Source of the DNA: Streptomyces sp. CA-210063
GTDB lineage: Bacteria > Actinomycetota > Actinomycetes > Streptomycetales > Streptomycetaceae
Length of the DNA: 64,000 nucleotides
Assembly: GCF_024612015.1 (NCBI RefSeq)
Contig: NZ_CP102512.1
Span: 3,286,001-3,350,000 of the forward strand
Reading direction: 5' to 3'
Position 1 is the first letter of the stretch; every line of letters begins with the position of its first letter. A program made the translations under genes and the position numbers. Shown piece by piece: positions 1 to 8,277 of the stretch. The notes under the pieces are model-generated. The model did not search any database, was not told where the DNA came from, and was given only the letters and a program-made list of their open reading frames with translations.

Positions 1-202
1 GATCATCGCCCTCCAGGTCTTCGTCATCGCCGGCGGCGTCACCGGTCTCATCCCCCTCACCGGCATGGCGATGCCCTTCCTCGCCCAGGGCGGCTCCTCC
101 GTCGTCACCAACTGGATCATCGTGGCCCTGCTGATCCGGCTGAGCGACTCCGCCCGCAGCCAGTACGACCGTCACGACGGCCCGGAGGACAGGAGCGTAT
201 GA
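1..202 (+). CDS. FtsW/RodA/SpoVE family protein, C-terminal end (partial)
   Basis: Only the last 66 codons are in the window (frame from base 2, stop TGA 200-202). The translation has two hydrophobic segments and the SEDS-family stretch [19 protein letters not shown], which is diagnostic of the last transmembrane region of FtsW/RodA glycan polymerases. SEDS proteins polymerise lipid II with a class B penicillin-binding protein partner. The partner gene starts 22 bases downstream, so this is very likely an FtsW/RodA-PBP pair in one operon. The family is certain; whether it acts in division, elongation or sporulation cannot be told from this fragment. Confidence 0.88.
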   Translation, partial: IIALQVFVIAGGVTGLIPLTGMAMPFLAQGGSSVVTNWIIVALLIRLSDSARSQYDRHDGPEDRSV

Positions 203-224
203 CCATGTACGTCCGGAGGGGCGC

Positions 225-1688
225 ATGACCAAGTACATCCGCCGCGCCGCCGCCCTCTGCGCCCTGCTCCTGCTCGCCCTCCTCGTCAACGCCACCCGCG
301 TCCAGGTCTTCCAGTCCCGGTCGTACGACGACAACCCCGCCAACCGCCGCCCGGCGATCGCCCGTTGGGGCCAGCCGCGCGGGAACATCATGGTCGAGGG
401 GCGCCCGGTCACCGGCTCCAAGGACACGGGGGAGCAGCTCCGCTTCGAACGGACGTACAGGGACGGCCCGTTGTACGCGCCGGTCACGGGCTTCGCCTCA
501 CAGGTGTACGGGACGTCGTTCCTGGAGCACGCGGAGGACTCCGTCCTCGACGGCAGTAGCCCCATGCTGTCGTTCCTCCCCCTGTGGAACGACATCACCC
601 GCGACCAGAACGCCGGCGGCGAGGTCGTCACGACCCTCCAGGCCGCGGCCCAGCGCGCGGCCTACCTGGGACTCGGCGCCCGCCGGGGCGCGGTCGCCGC
701 GCTCGAACCGGCCACCGGGCGCGTCCTGGCGCTGGTCTCCAGGCCGTCGTACGACCCCGGAGTGCTCTCCGGCAACGGCCCCTCGGTGGCCGAGGCGTGG
801 GCGCGGCTGAACGGGGACGCGGCCAAGCCGATGCTCAACCGGGCGGTGCGGCAGACGTATCCGCCGGGTTCGACCTTCAAGGTGGTGACGGCCGCGGCGG
901 CGCTGGACGCCGGGGTGGTCAGGGACCTCGACGCCCGCACCCGCTCCCCCGCCCCGTACACCCTGCCGGGCACCACGACGTCCCTCTCCAACGAGGTCGA
1001 GGGCTGCGAGAACGCCTCCCTGCGCTACGCCTTCGAGTGGTCCTGCAACACGGTCTTCGCGAAGCTGGGCGTGGACGTCGGGCTGGGCGCCATGACGGAC
1101 ACGACCCGCGCCTTCGGCTTCAACGACTCGGACCTCCGGATCCCCTTCTCCGTCGCCCCCAGCAGCTTCAACACCGACATGGACCGGGCCCAGCTCGCCC
1201 TCTCCTCCATCGGCCAGTACGACACCCGCGCCACCCCCCTCCAGATGGCCCTCGTCACGGCCGCCGTCGCCAACGGGGGCTCGGTCCGCTCGCCGTACCT
1301 CGTCGAACGCACCACCACGGCCGACGGCCGCACCGTCTCCGCCTCCGGCGCACACACCCTCCGCCAGGCCATGACCTCCTCGACCGCGAGGCGCCTGCGC
1401 GAGCTGATGCGCGCCGTGGTCGAGGACGGCACCGGCGCCAACGCCGCCATCCGCCACGCCACCGTCGGCGGCAAGACCGGCACCGCCCAACACGGCATCG
1501 GCAACTCCGGCACCCCCTACGCCTGGTTCATCGGCTGGGCCCAGTCCGACGACGCGGTCGAACCCCAGGTGGCCGTAGCGGTGGTCGTCGAGGACGCGGA
1601 GGCGGTACGCGGGGACATCAGCGGGGGCGGGGACGCGGCCCCGATCGCGAGGGAGGTGATGAGAGCGGTACTTAAGGCCGCCGACTAG
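225..1688 (+). CDS. Class B penicillin-binding protein (FtsI/PbpA type transpeptidase)
   Basis: This 487-residue protein is a peptidoglycan DD-transpeptidase anchored by one N-terminal membrane helix (about residues 8-22). A short PBP dimerisation region is followed by the transpeptidase domain. All three catalytic motifs are present: STFK with Ser216 and Lys219, SCN at 273-275, and KTGTA at 417-421. The ATG follows GGAGGGGCGC, a good ribosome site. It lies 22 bp behind an FtsW/RodA gene, and the pair would act together in septal or lateral wall synthesis. The length and short non-penicillin-binding region resemble actinobacterial PbpA rather than FtsI. The stop codon lies inside the left arm of a 25-bp inverted repeat. 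Confidence 0.92.
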   Translation: MTKYIRRAAALCALLLLALLVNATRVQVFQSRSYDDNPANRRPAIARWGQPRGNIMVEGRPVTGSKDTGEQLRFERTYRDGPLYAPVTGFASQVYGTSFLEHAEDSVLDGSSPMLSFLPLWNDITRDQNAGGEVVTTLQAAAQRAAYLGLGARRGAVAALEPATGRVLALVSRPSYDPGVLSGNGPSVAEAWARLNGDAAKPMLNRAVRQTYPPGSTFKVVTAAAALDAGVVRDLDARTRSPAPYTLPGTTTSLSNEVEGCENASLRYAFEWSCNTVFAKLGVDVGLGAMTDTTRAFGFNDSDLRIPFSVAPSSFNTDMDRAQLALSSIGQYDTRATPLQMALVTAAVANGGSVRSPYLVERTTTADGRTVSASGAHTLRQAMTSSTARRLRELMRAVVEDGTGANAAIRHATVGGKTGTAQHGIGNSGTPYAWFIGWAQSDDAVEPQVAVAVVVEDAEAVRGDISGGGDAAPIAREVMRAVLKAAD

Positions 1689-1791
1689 GGCCCTTCTGAT
1701 GGATCTCCGTGGGAGAAGGAGCGGCGTTCGGTGCGTGCTCTCGGCGTGCCGGGCGTCGCGACGCCGCGGAGATCCATCAGAAGGGCCCTAG
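1685..1791. repeat. Perfect 25-bp inverted repeat with 57-bp loop
   Basis: Bases 1685-1709 (ctagggcccttctgatggat and 5 more) are perfectly complementary to 1767-1791. The 57-bp loop is G+C rich and has no gene. The left arm contains the TAG stop of the penicillin-binding protein gene. No T-tract follows, so it is not a classic terminator. The long perfect arms and a small non-coding middle resemble a miniature inverted-repeat element or a transposon scar. It may also end transcription as a hairpin. Confidence 0.7.
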
Positions 1792-1796
1792 GTGCA

Positions 1797-1866
1797 GCGC
1801 CCCGTAAGGGGCGCGGGGCTGTGTCGATATGCGGCTCCGCCGCGTGGGCGCGACCAGCCCCCACCG
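1797..1866. repeat. Dispersed GC-rich palindromic repeat, copy 1
   Basis: The palindrome gcgccccgtaaggggcgc (1797-1814) is followed by cggggctg and a tail containing gcggctccgccgcgtgggcg, then cgaccagcccccacc. The same hairpin-plus-tail layout recurs near 4340-4505, 6893-6975, 35179-35240 and 43640-43800. All copies sit between or at the ends of genes, as expected for a REP-like intergenic element. Confidence 0.7.
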
Positions 1867-1936
1867 GCGCGAGGCATGACCACAAACTGAGATAAGGGAT
1901 ACAGCCGACACCTCCTCCCGACCTATCGTTCGGTCC

Positions 1937-2455
1937 ATGAATCCCGCCACGTACGAACTCGCCCAGGTCAACATCGCCCGCCTCAAAGCCCCCCTGGACT
2001 CCCCCCAGTTGAAGGACTTCGTCGACGCCCTGGACCCGGTGAACGCGGTGGCGGACACCTCGGACGGCTTCGTGTGGCGCCTGAAGAGCGACTCCGGCAA
2101 CGCCACGGACATCCCCGTCCTCGGCGACGAGTGGCTGATCATCAACATGTCGGTATGGCGCGACGCCAACGCTCTGACGGCGTTCATGTACCAGGGACAG
2201 CACCGGGAACTGCTGTCCCGCAGGCGGGAGTGGTTCGAGCGCCTGGCCGAGGCGGTCACCACCCTGTGGTGGGTACCGGCCGGCCACCACCCCACCGTCG
2301 CCGAGGCGGAGGAACGCCTCCTCCACCTCCGGGCCCACGGCCCGACCCCCTACGCCTTCACCCTGCGCACGTCGTTCCCGGCGGGACCGGCGGAGCCAAT
2401 CGCGGAGCCGGTCGCGGAGCCGATGGCCGACGCGGTCAGCCGATCGGCTTCCTGA
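1937..2455 (+). CDS. DUF3291 domain protein
   Basis: This 172-residue soluble protein starts YELAQVNIARLKAPLDSPQL, and has the FVWRLKSDSGNATDI and WWVPAGHHPTVAEAEERL segments typical of DUF3291 proteins, which have a dimeric alpha+beta (monooxygenase-like) fold. No biochemical role is established for the family and none is claimed here. There is no signal peptide or membrane segment. The gene stands alone on the plus strand, and its last 20 bases overlap the end of the convergent membrane-anchored gene. The C-terminus (about 157-172) is a low-complexity EPVAEPMADA tail, probably disordered. Confidence 0.8.
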   Translation: MNPATYELAQVNIARLKAPLDSPQLKDFVDALDPVNAVADTSDGFVWRLKSDSGNATDIPVLGDEWLIINMSVWRDANALTAFMYQGQHRELLSRRREWFERLAEAVTTLWWVPAGHHPTVAEAEERLLHLRAHGPTPYAFTLRTSFPAGPAEPIAEPVAEPMADAVSRSAS

Positions 2456-3161
2456 GTTCGGACCGGATCCGGAGGGTGCGCTCGGCAAAGGCCGCCAGGT
2501 CCAGGTCCTCAGGGCTGTCGGCGGCATTGCCGGGAGTGATCTCCCCGATGATCGCCGCGGTGTTGCCGTCGTTCCAGCCACACATCGGCGCGAAGACCTC
2601 CGCGCCCCCGTTGTCCATGGTGATCACCTGACAGGTGACGGTCGTGTCCGCCCCGGCCGGCTCGAAGTCCTTGGGGGGTACGGCGAGGGTGAGCCCGTCG
2701 GTGCCGGCGGCGCCCTTCATCATCGTGTCCCGCGCCTCGTCGCTGTCCGTGAAGCGGCCGTAGACGCCCGAGACATTGAGTTGCCCCCCGCGGTCCGCGG
2801 GAGCGTACGTCGCGACGGCGGCGCGGACGTCACGGGCGCCCCACCCGCTCTCGGCCTCCTCCTTCAGCCCGCTTCCGGAGGAGTCGGAGAAGTCCCGCGT
2901 CAGCTCGTACCCGCCGTCGAGCAGGGTCTCGGGCAGCGTCAGCCGGTACTCGGCCTCGGGGAAGCCGCTGTCGGAGTCCGCCCCGACGACCACCCACGCG
3001 GTCGCGGCCACGACCAGCAGCCCGACGACCCCGCCCACGACCCCGAGAACGATCCCGACGCGGCTCCTCTTCGGCGGAGGCGGAGCCGGAGACGGAGGCG
3101 CAGGCGCAGGCAGAAGCGGGGGCTGCGGGGTGAGCGGCTCAGGAGGCTGAGGCAGGGACAC
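2436..3161 (-). CDS. Membrane-anchored hypothetical protein with proline-rich N-terminus
   Basis: The 241-residue product starts at a GTG. A cytoplasmic proline-rich head (residues 1-31) precedes a basic KRSR, one transmembrane helix (about 35-60, glycine/valine rich) and a roughly 180-residue outer domain with two cysteines (about 188 and 205) that could form a disulfide. This layout (P-rich head, single helix, small extracytoplasmic domain) is common among Streptomyces proteins of unknown function. I see no catalytic motif. The gene overlaps the 3' end of the convergent DUF3291 gene by 20 bp. Confidence 0.7.
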   Translation of the reverse strand: MSLPQPPEPLTPQPPLLPAPAPPSPAPPPPKRSRVGIVLGVVGGVVGLLVVAATAWVVVGADSDSGFPEAEYRLTLPETLLDGGYELTRDFSDSSGSGLKEEAESGWGARDVRAAVATYAPADRGGQLNVSGVYGRFTDSDEARDTMMKGAAGTDGLTLAVPPKDFEPAGADTTVTCQVITMDNGGAEVFAPMCGWNDGNTAAIIGEITPGNAADSPEDLDLAAFAERTLRIRSELRKPIG

Positions 3162-3335
3162 GCCAGAACGCTACTGCACGGGCCCGCCGCCCGGTATCGA
3201 CGTAGGCCCGCCGCCGGGGTGGACGGGTCGTCAACAAGTGCCGCGCAAGGGATTGACGGCCTTGCTGACAAGTAGTCTCATAACCGGTGACCGCCGGTAA
3301 CTCCCTGAACTCCCGTACGAGGAGCTGCGACAGCC

Positions 3336-4301
3336 ATGACTACGGTGCCCTCGGTGAACCCCGTGACCTCGTCGGACTCCCGGTCCGAAGCGGAGGTGCT
3401 GCGCGACGCGCTCGGGCTCCTCAAGGACCGGGAGCAGGTGGCCGAGCGGCTGCTCGTCTCCTCCGCGAAGCACTCCTTCGACCCGGACGAGGAGCTGGAC
3501 TGGGACGCGCCCTTCGAGGCGGGCAAGTGGTTCTGGCCGCCGGAGCTGGTGTCCCTGTACGGAACGCCGCTGTGGCGGCGGATGCCGGAGGAACAGCGGA
3601 TCGCGCTGTCCCAGCACGAGGCGGCGGCCCTGGCCTCCCTCGGCATCTGGTTCGAGATCATCCTGATGCAACTGCTCGTACGGCACATCTACGACAAGGC
3701 CGCGACCAGCGCGCACGTCCGCTACGCGCTGACCGAGATCGAGGACGAGTGCCGGCACTCGAAGATGTTCGCCCGGCTGATCAGCAAGGGCGACACCCCG
3801 TACTACCCGGTGAGCCGGCCGCACCACAACCTGGGCCGCCTCTTCAAGACGATCTCGACGACGCCCGGCTCCTTCACCGCGACCCTCCTCGGCGAGGAGA
3901 TCCTCGACTGGATGCAGCGGCTGACCTTCCCCGACGAGCGGGTGCAGCCGCTCATCCGGGGCGTCACCCGCATCCATGTCGTCGAGGAGGCCCGGCACGT
4001 CCGCTACGCCCGTGAAGAGCTGCGCCGCCAGATGGTGACGGCCCCCCGCTGGTCCCGGAGCTTCACCCGCGTCACCTCCGGCGAGTTCGCCCGCGTCTTC
4101 GCCGTCGCCTTCATCAACCCGGAGGTCTACGCGAACGTCGGCCTCGACCAGCGGGTGGCTGTCGCCCAGGTACGGGCCAGCGGCCACCGCCGCGACATCA
4201 TGCAGACCGGCGCGAAGCGGCTGACGGACTTCCTGGACGACATCGGGGTCCTCCAGGGTGTCGGACGGCGTATGTGGAGGTCGTCGGGGTTGCTGGCGTA
4301 G
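3336..4301 (+). CDS. AurF-like diiron oxygenase
   Basis: This 321-residue helical protein fits the AurF (p-aminobenzoate N-oxygenase) family of ferritin-like diiron enzymes. Likely metal ligands are visible: Glu95 in QHEAA, the ExxH pair Glu138/His141 in EDECRHSK, Glu187 or Glu188 in GEEI, His214 in RIHVVEEARH, and the second ExxH pair Glu218/His221. The length matches the family. AurF oxidises an arylamine to a nitro group, but many homologues in housekeeping contexts have unknown substrates, so only a diiron oxygenase role is supported. The next gene downstream on the same strand is a TetR regulator, separated by a repeat-bearing gap of 270 bp. Confidence 0.85.
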   Translation: MTTVPSVNPVTSSDSRSEAEVLRDALGLLKDREQVAERLLVSSAKHSFDPDEELDWDAPFEAGKWFWPPELVSLYGTPLWRRMPEEQRIALSQHEAAALASLGIWFEIILMQLLVRHIYDKAATSAHVRYALTEIEDECRHSKMFARLISKGDTPYYPVSRPHHNLGRLFKTISTTPGSFTATLLGEEILDWMQRLTFPDERVQPLIRGVTRIHVVEEARHVRYAREELRRQMVTAPRWSRSFTRVTSGEFARVFAVAFINPEVYANVGLDQRVAVAQVRASGHRRDIMQTGAKRLTDFLDDIGVLQGVGRRMWRSSGLLA

Positions 4302-4339
4302 CCCTTCCCGGCCCGGCGCGTCAGGGGGTGGGGGTGCCT

Positions 4340-4505
4340 GTGTGTCGGCGGGTGCGGGTGGTGTGTGGTTGCTCGCGCAGTTTCCCGCGCCCCTGAAAAG
4401 ACACGGCCCCTGCGGGCCGAAAAGCACGGGGCGCAGCCCCTGCTTTTCAGGGGCGCGGGGAACTGCGCGAGAAGCCCCACCGGACCCGCACCCGCCGACA
4501 CACAG
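4340..4505. repeat. Dispersed GC-rich palindromic repeat, copy 2 (long inverted form)
   Basis: An imperfect inverted repeat with arms of roughly 60 bases: the left arm holds cgcgcagtttcccgcgcccc and the right arm ggggcgcggggaactgcgcg, flanked by outer gcgggtgcggg/acccgcacccgc. It fills most of the 270-bp gap between the AurF-like gene and the TetR gene. It shares its core with the copies at 1797, 6893, 35179 and 43640. Confidence 0.75.
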
Positions 4506-4571
4506 GCACCCCCACCCCCTGACGCGATCTCAACCCGACAACCCCCACGCCCCCCGACTACCCTCCGAGGT

Positions 4572-5297
4572 ATGACGTCCGAGGCCCCCACCCGCGCGTA
4601 CCGCCGACTGAGTGTGGAAGAGCGGCGCAGCCAGCTGCTGAACGCGGCGCTGGAACTGTTCGCGCACAACGCGCCGGAGGACGTCTCCCTCGACGACGTG
4701 GCGGAGGCGGCCGGGGTCTCCCGCCCCCTCGTCTACCGCTACTTCCCCGGCGGCAAGCAGCAGCTCTACGAGGCGGCCCTGCGCTCGGCCGCCGAGGAGC
4801 TGGAGCAGTGCTTCGACGAGCCGGCCGAGGGCCCCCTCACCAGACGCCTGTCCCGCGCCCTCGACCGCTATCTGACCTTCGTGGACGAGCACGACACCGG
4901 CTTCAGCGCCCTCCTCCAGGGCGGCAGCGTCGTGGAGACCTCCCGGGCGACCGCCATCGTGGACGGGGTCCGGCGGGCCGCCGCGGACCACATCATCCGG
5001 CATCTGGACGTGACCGAGCCCGGCCTCCGGCTGCGGATGACCGTCCGTATGTGGATCACCTCCGTCGAGGCGGCCTCCCTCATCTGGCTCGACGAGGGCA
5101 AGCGGCCGGACGTCGGCGAACTCCGCGACTGGCTCGTCGAACAGTTCGTCGCCTGCCTCCTCGCCACCGCCGGCCGCGACCCCCAGACCGCCGCCGTCAT
5201 ACGGCACGCCCTCGCCGTCGAGACCTCCGCCGGCGCCGTCGGCTCCCTGGCCCGCCGCGTCCTCCCCGTGGTCGGCGACGCCGCCCACCTGCTGTGA
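4572..5297 (+). CDS. TetR family transcriptional regulator
   Basis: The 241-residue protein has an N-terminal TetR helix-turn-helix (about 17-63: RRSQLLNAALELFAHN, then VSLDDVAEAAGVSRPLVYRY) and a helical ligand-binding C-terminal domain. I take the ATG at 4572 because the frame is open further upstream only through the repeat element. It follows the AurF-like gene in the same direction but without close spacing, so co-regulation is only a guess. The small protein gene downstream begins 10 bp after its stop and is probably co-transcribed. Ligand and operator are unknown. Confidence 0.9.
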   Translation: MTSEAPTRAYRRLSVEERRSQLLNAALELFAHNAPEDVSLDDVAEAAGVSRPLVYRYFPGGKQQLYEAALRSAAEELEQCFDEPAEGPLTRRLSRALDRYLTFVDEHDTGFSALLQGGSVVETSRATAIVDGVRRAAADHIIRHLDVTEPGLRLRMTVRMWITSVEAASLIWLDEGKRPDVGELRDWLVEQFVACLLATAGRDPQTAAVIRHALAVETSAGAVGSLARRVLPVVGDAAHLL

Positions 5298-5307
5298 CAC
5301 TGGTCGG

Positions 5308-5649
5308 GTGAAGAGCCAAGACACCCCCTTCGTGGGCGGCCCCCTCGACGGGCGCGTCCTGCCCGTGCTGCTCGGCATCACCGGGCACCCCCCGAAGACG
5401 TACCGGATCCCCGTGCCCGACGCGGCCGGCGGCCCCCCGACCGTCCTCGTCTACCGCCGGGTCGACGCCGGCCGGGGCGGCTTCCTGCACCAGCTGTGGA
5501 AGTACGAGTACGCCCCCGACGCGGACCCCGGCCGACGCCTGAAGTGGCCCTGGTCCAAGCCGAACGGCGCGACCGGTCCCGACACCCGGGACACCCCGGA
5601 CGGGCAATCCGCCACGCCGCCCGCGCAGCCGCGCCCCACCGACGAGTGA
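5308..5649 (+). CDS. Small hypothetical protein
   Basis: The 113-residue product starts at GTG 10 bp after the TetR stop, suggesting translational coupling. It begins with KSQDTPFVGGPLDGRVLPV, has a central aromatic segment (FLHQLWKYEYAP) and ends in a disordered Pro/Thr/Asp-rich tail. There is no membrane segment and no recognisable catalytic motif. The GGPLDG opening recurs in small uncharacterised actinobacterial proteins. Function unknown. Confidence 0.7.
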   Translation: MKSQDTPFVGGPLDGRVLPVLLGITGHPPKTYRIPVPDAAGGPPTVLVYRRVDAGRGGFLHQLWKYEYAPDADPGRRLKWPWSKPNGATGPDTRDTPDGQSATPPAQPRPTDE

Positions 5650-5751
5650 CCCCCGGGCGCCGAACGGTCCACCCGGCGCGCGCCCGCCCCCCGCTCCCCC
5701 CATCCTGCCGATGCGAGGTGGACGGCCCACCCCCGCACCGGAGGTGATGAC

Positions 5752-6897
5752 GTGTCAGGAAGGCTTCTGCGCCTGGTCAGTACGGCAACGGTCACGGCGC
5801 TCACAGCCGGCGCCCTCCTCACCACGACCCCCACACCGGTCATGGCCGCACCGGAACCCCCCGCCGGCACCGACACCGGCACCGAGACCGCCGCCCCCGA
5901 CAACCGCTCGATCGCCGACCTCCTCACCGATCTCCAGCGGCTCTACCGCGAGACCGAGGAGGCCACCGAGGCGTACAACGCCACCGACGAGGACCTGGCC
6001 GAGCAGCGCGCCGAGGTGGCGAGGCTGGACCGGCGGCTCGTGGCGGCCCGCCTCTCCCTGCACGACAGCCGGGGCGCGGCAGGCCGGCTGGCCCGGCAGC
6101 AGTACCAGAACAGCAGCACCGCGCTCTCCCCGTACGTACGGCTCCTCCTCGCCCGCGACCCGCACCGGGCACTGGAGCAGGGCCATGTGATCGGCCAGGT
6201 CGCCCGGGAACGGGCCGACACGGTGGAGCGGCTGGTCGGCAGCGAGCAGGACTCCGACGCCCTCGCCCGCACGGCCCGCGCGGCCCTCGACCGGCAGCTC
6301 ACCCTCACCGAGCGCCGCGAGAAGGAACGCGACGACGTACGCGAGCGCCTCGACGAGGTGGAGAAGCTTCTCGCCTCCCTCACCGCCGAACAACTCGCCG
6401 ACATCGAGAAGTTGGAGCAGGACCGCACGGCCGAGGCCCAACGGGACCTCGTCACCTCCGGCGCGCTCAGCACCGTACGCCCCCCGACCCGCGCCGGCGC
6501 CAAGGCCCTGCGCCACGCCGTCGCCCAGCTCGGCAAGCCCTACGAATGGGGCGCCGAGGGCCCGAAGACGTACGACTGCTCAGGCCTCACCTCTCAGGCC
6601 TGGTCCCGAGCGGGCCACCCCATCCCCCGCACCAGCCAGGAACAGTGGGCCCAACTCCCCCGAGTCCCCCTGGCCGAGCTCCGCCCCGGCGACCTGGTCC
6701 TCTACTTCAAGAAGGCCACCCACGTAGCCCTGTACCTGGGAGAGGGAAAGGTCGTCCAGGCCGCCCGCCCCGACACCAGGATCAAGGTCTCCCCCATCGC
6801 CGCCAACCCGATCCTGGGAGCGGTACGCCCAGACCCGAAGGAAAAGCCCCTGAAGAAGTTCAACCCCCCGAAGCTCCCGAGCACTACAGGCCTTTAG
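5752..6897 (+). CDS. Secreted NlpC/P60 peptidoglycan hydrolase
   Basis: The 381-residue protein has a signal peptide (about residues 1-33, ending VMAA), a long charged coiled-coil region (about 52-235) and a C-terminal NlpC/P60 domain (about 245-345). The catalytic cysteine is Cys276 in YDCSGLTSQAW and the catalytic histidine His324 in THVALYLG. This is the RipA/RipC-like layout of actinobacterial D,L-endopeptidases that cut peptide stems, with the coiled coil keeping the enzyme inactive or binding a regulator. The GTG start follows GGAGGTGATGAC, a strong ribosome site. A dispersed repeat begins at its stop codon. Confidence 0.9.
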   Translation: MSGRLLRLVSTATVTALTAGALLTTTPTPVMAAPEPPAGTDTGTETAAPDNRSIADLLTDLQRLYRETEEATEAYNATDEDLAEQRAEVARLDRRLVAARLSLHDSRGAAGRLARQQYQNSSTALSPYVRLLLARDPHRALEQGHVIGQVARERADTVERLVGSEQDSDALARTARAALDRQLTLTERREKERDDVRERLDEVEKLLASLTAEQLADIEKLEQDRTAEAQRDLVTSGALSTVRPPTRAGAKALRHAVAQLGKPYEWGAEGPKTYDCSGLTSQAWSRAGHPIPRTSQEQWAQLPRVPLAELRPGDLVLYFKKATHVALYLGEGKVVQAARPDTRIKVSPIAANPILGAVRPDPKEKPLKKFNPPKLPSTTGL

Positions 6898-6975
6898 GGG
6901 CGCGGGGCTGTATCGATGTGCGGCTCCGCCGCGTGGGCGCGAACAACCACACACAACCCGCACCCGACAGCCAAG
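6893..6975. repeat. Dispersed GC-rich palindromic repeat, copy 3
   Basis: It overlaps the stop codon of the NlpC/P60 gene. It carries ggggcgcggggctgtatcga, then cggctccgccgcgtgggcgc, closely matching the copy at 1797-1866, so these two form a subfamily. It fills the convergent gap before the minus-strand monooxygenase gene. Confidence 0.65.
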
Positions 6976-6996
6976 AGAAGGCACCCCCACGCCCCC

Positions 6997-8232
6997 CTAC
7001 CCCCCGGCAACCTCCGAAAGATACGCCGCCGTCTTCTCCCCCTCGTAGAAATACCCCTCAAAATCCCCCGGATCATCAAACCCATTGGCAAAACGATCCG
7101 CCACCACCGGCAGCCCCTCAGCCGCCCCGATCAACCCCAGCACATGCTCAGCCGGCGGAGCCAACATCGTGTTGGTCCACTTCGTGACGGGCCCGGCGAT
7201 CCGCCAGAACCGCTCGAACGTCCGCCGCATCCACGCCTCGTCGAACTCCCCGTCCCCGTGATCGAGGATCGCGGCGAGGTAGACGGCCGCGCACTTGGTC
7301 GCCGAGTTCGCCCCCTGCCCGGTGAGCGGGTCGTTGGCCACGACGACGTCCCCGGCGCCCAGCACCAGCCCGCCACCGGGAAGCCGTGCGACGGGGTGCC
7401 GGACGACCGGCGTGTAGCGGCCGGTCAACGCCGCGCCCGGGTCGGTCACCTCCACCCCGGTGGCTCGCGCGTACTCCCAGGGGACGTGGCGCCGCATGAG
7501 TTCCAGGGTCAGGGCGAGCTGCCCCTCGGCGTCCCGGACGCCGTGGAACGCGTCGAGCGGGCCGCCGGGCAGGCCCAGCCAGAACAGGGCGTCGGCCCGG
7601 CCGGAGGTGGTGAGGACCGGCTGGACGATGAGTTCGCCGAGGCCGGGCACCAGGTTGCAGCGGGCCGCGTCGAACTCCGGGTGCTCGGGGCGCGGGCCGA
7701 GTCCGTGCACGTACACGGCGGCGAGGGCGCGTTGCGGCTCGGTGTAGGGCGAGCGGGAGGCGTCGCGGCGGAACATCCGTACCAGTTCGCCCTTGCCCGC
7801 GGTGACGAGCACGAGGTCGTACACGCGGGAGAAGTAGTCGAGGTCGGAGACCGCGGCGCCGTGGATGACCAGCTGGCCGCCCCGCCGGGCGAACGTCTCC
7901 AACCAGCCGGCCATCTTCACCCGCTGGTCCACGGCCTGCGCGTATCCGCGCAGCCTTCCGACCCAGTCGACGGCGCGCTCCCCGTCCGGGCCGGCGACGG
8001 ACACCCCGACGCCCTCGATCCTCGGGGCCTGGGACTCCCAGAAGTTCAGTTCGAGGTCGCGCTCGTGGCGCAGGGCCGAGTCGAACATGCACTGGGTGGA
8101 CATGATCCGGCCGGCGCGTATCTCGTCCGGGGTGCGATTGGACATCAGTGTGACCTCGTACCCGTGCGACTGGAGTCCGAGGGCCAGGTGCAGCCCGGAC
8201 TGGCCGGCTCCGACGACGAGAATCTTCCGCAT
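6997..8232 (-). CDS. Styrene/indole monooxygenase-like FAD protein (StyA family)
   Basis: The 411-residue protein begins with the Rossmann dinucleotide fold KILVVGAGQSGLHLALGL (GxGxxG) and has a second FAD motif, GAGDVVVANDPLTGQGANSA, near residue 300. These fit the StyA-like single-component oxygenase half of two-component flavin monooxygenases, which need a separate reductase to supply FADH2. No reductase gene is adjacent. The gene lies 45 bp behind cvnD on the same strand and so is probably the last gene of the conservon operon. Substrate unknown; epoxidation of a small alkene or indole is family knowledge, not shown here. Confidence 0.82.
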   Translation of the reverse strand: MRKILVVGAGQSGLHLALGLQSHGYEVTLMSNRTPDEIRAGRIMSTQCMFDSALRHERDLELNFWESQAPRIEGVGVSVAGPDGERAVDWVGRLRGYAQAVDQRVKMAGWLETFARRGGQLVIHGAAVSDLDYFSRVYDLVLVTAGKGELVRMFRRDASRSPYTEPQRALAAVYVHGLGPRPEHPEFDAARCNLVPGLGELIVQPVLTTSGRADALFWLGLPGGPLDAFHGVRDAEGQLALTLELMRRHVPWEYARATGVEVTDPGAALTGRYTPVVRHPVARLPGGGLVLGAGDVVVANDPLTGQGANSATKCAAVYLAAILDHGDGEFDEAWMRRTFERFWRIAGPVTKWTNTMLAPPAEHVLGLIGAAEGLPVVADRFANGFDDPGDFEGYFYEGEKTAAYLSEVAGG

Positions 8233-8277
8233 CCGGACAGGTCTCCTGGTTCGTCCGTGTCGTCCCGCTGGGAGGGA

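Noticed and set aside
498..1493. Minus-strand open frame inside the penicillin-binding protein gene
   Set aside because: The plus strand has all catalytic motifs; the minus frame is Gly/Arg-rich noise.
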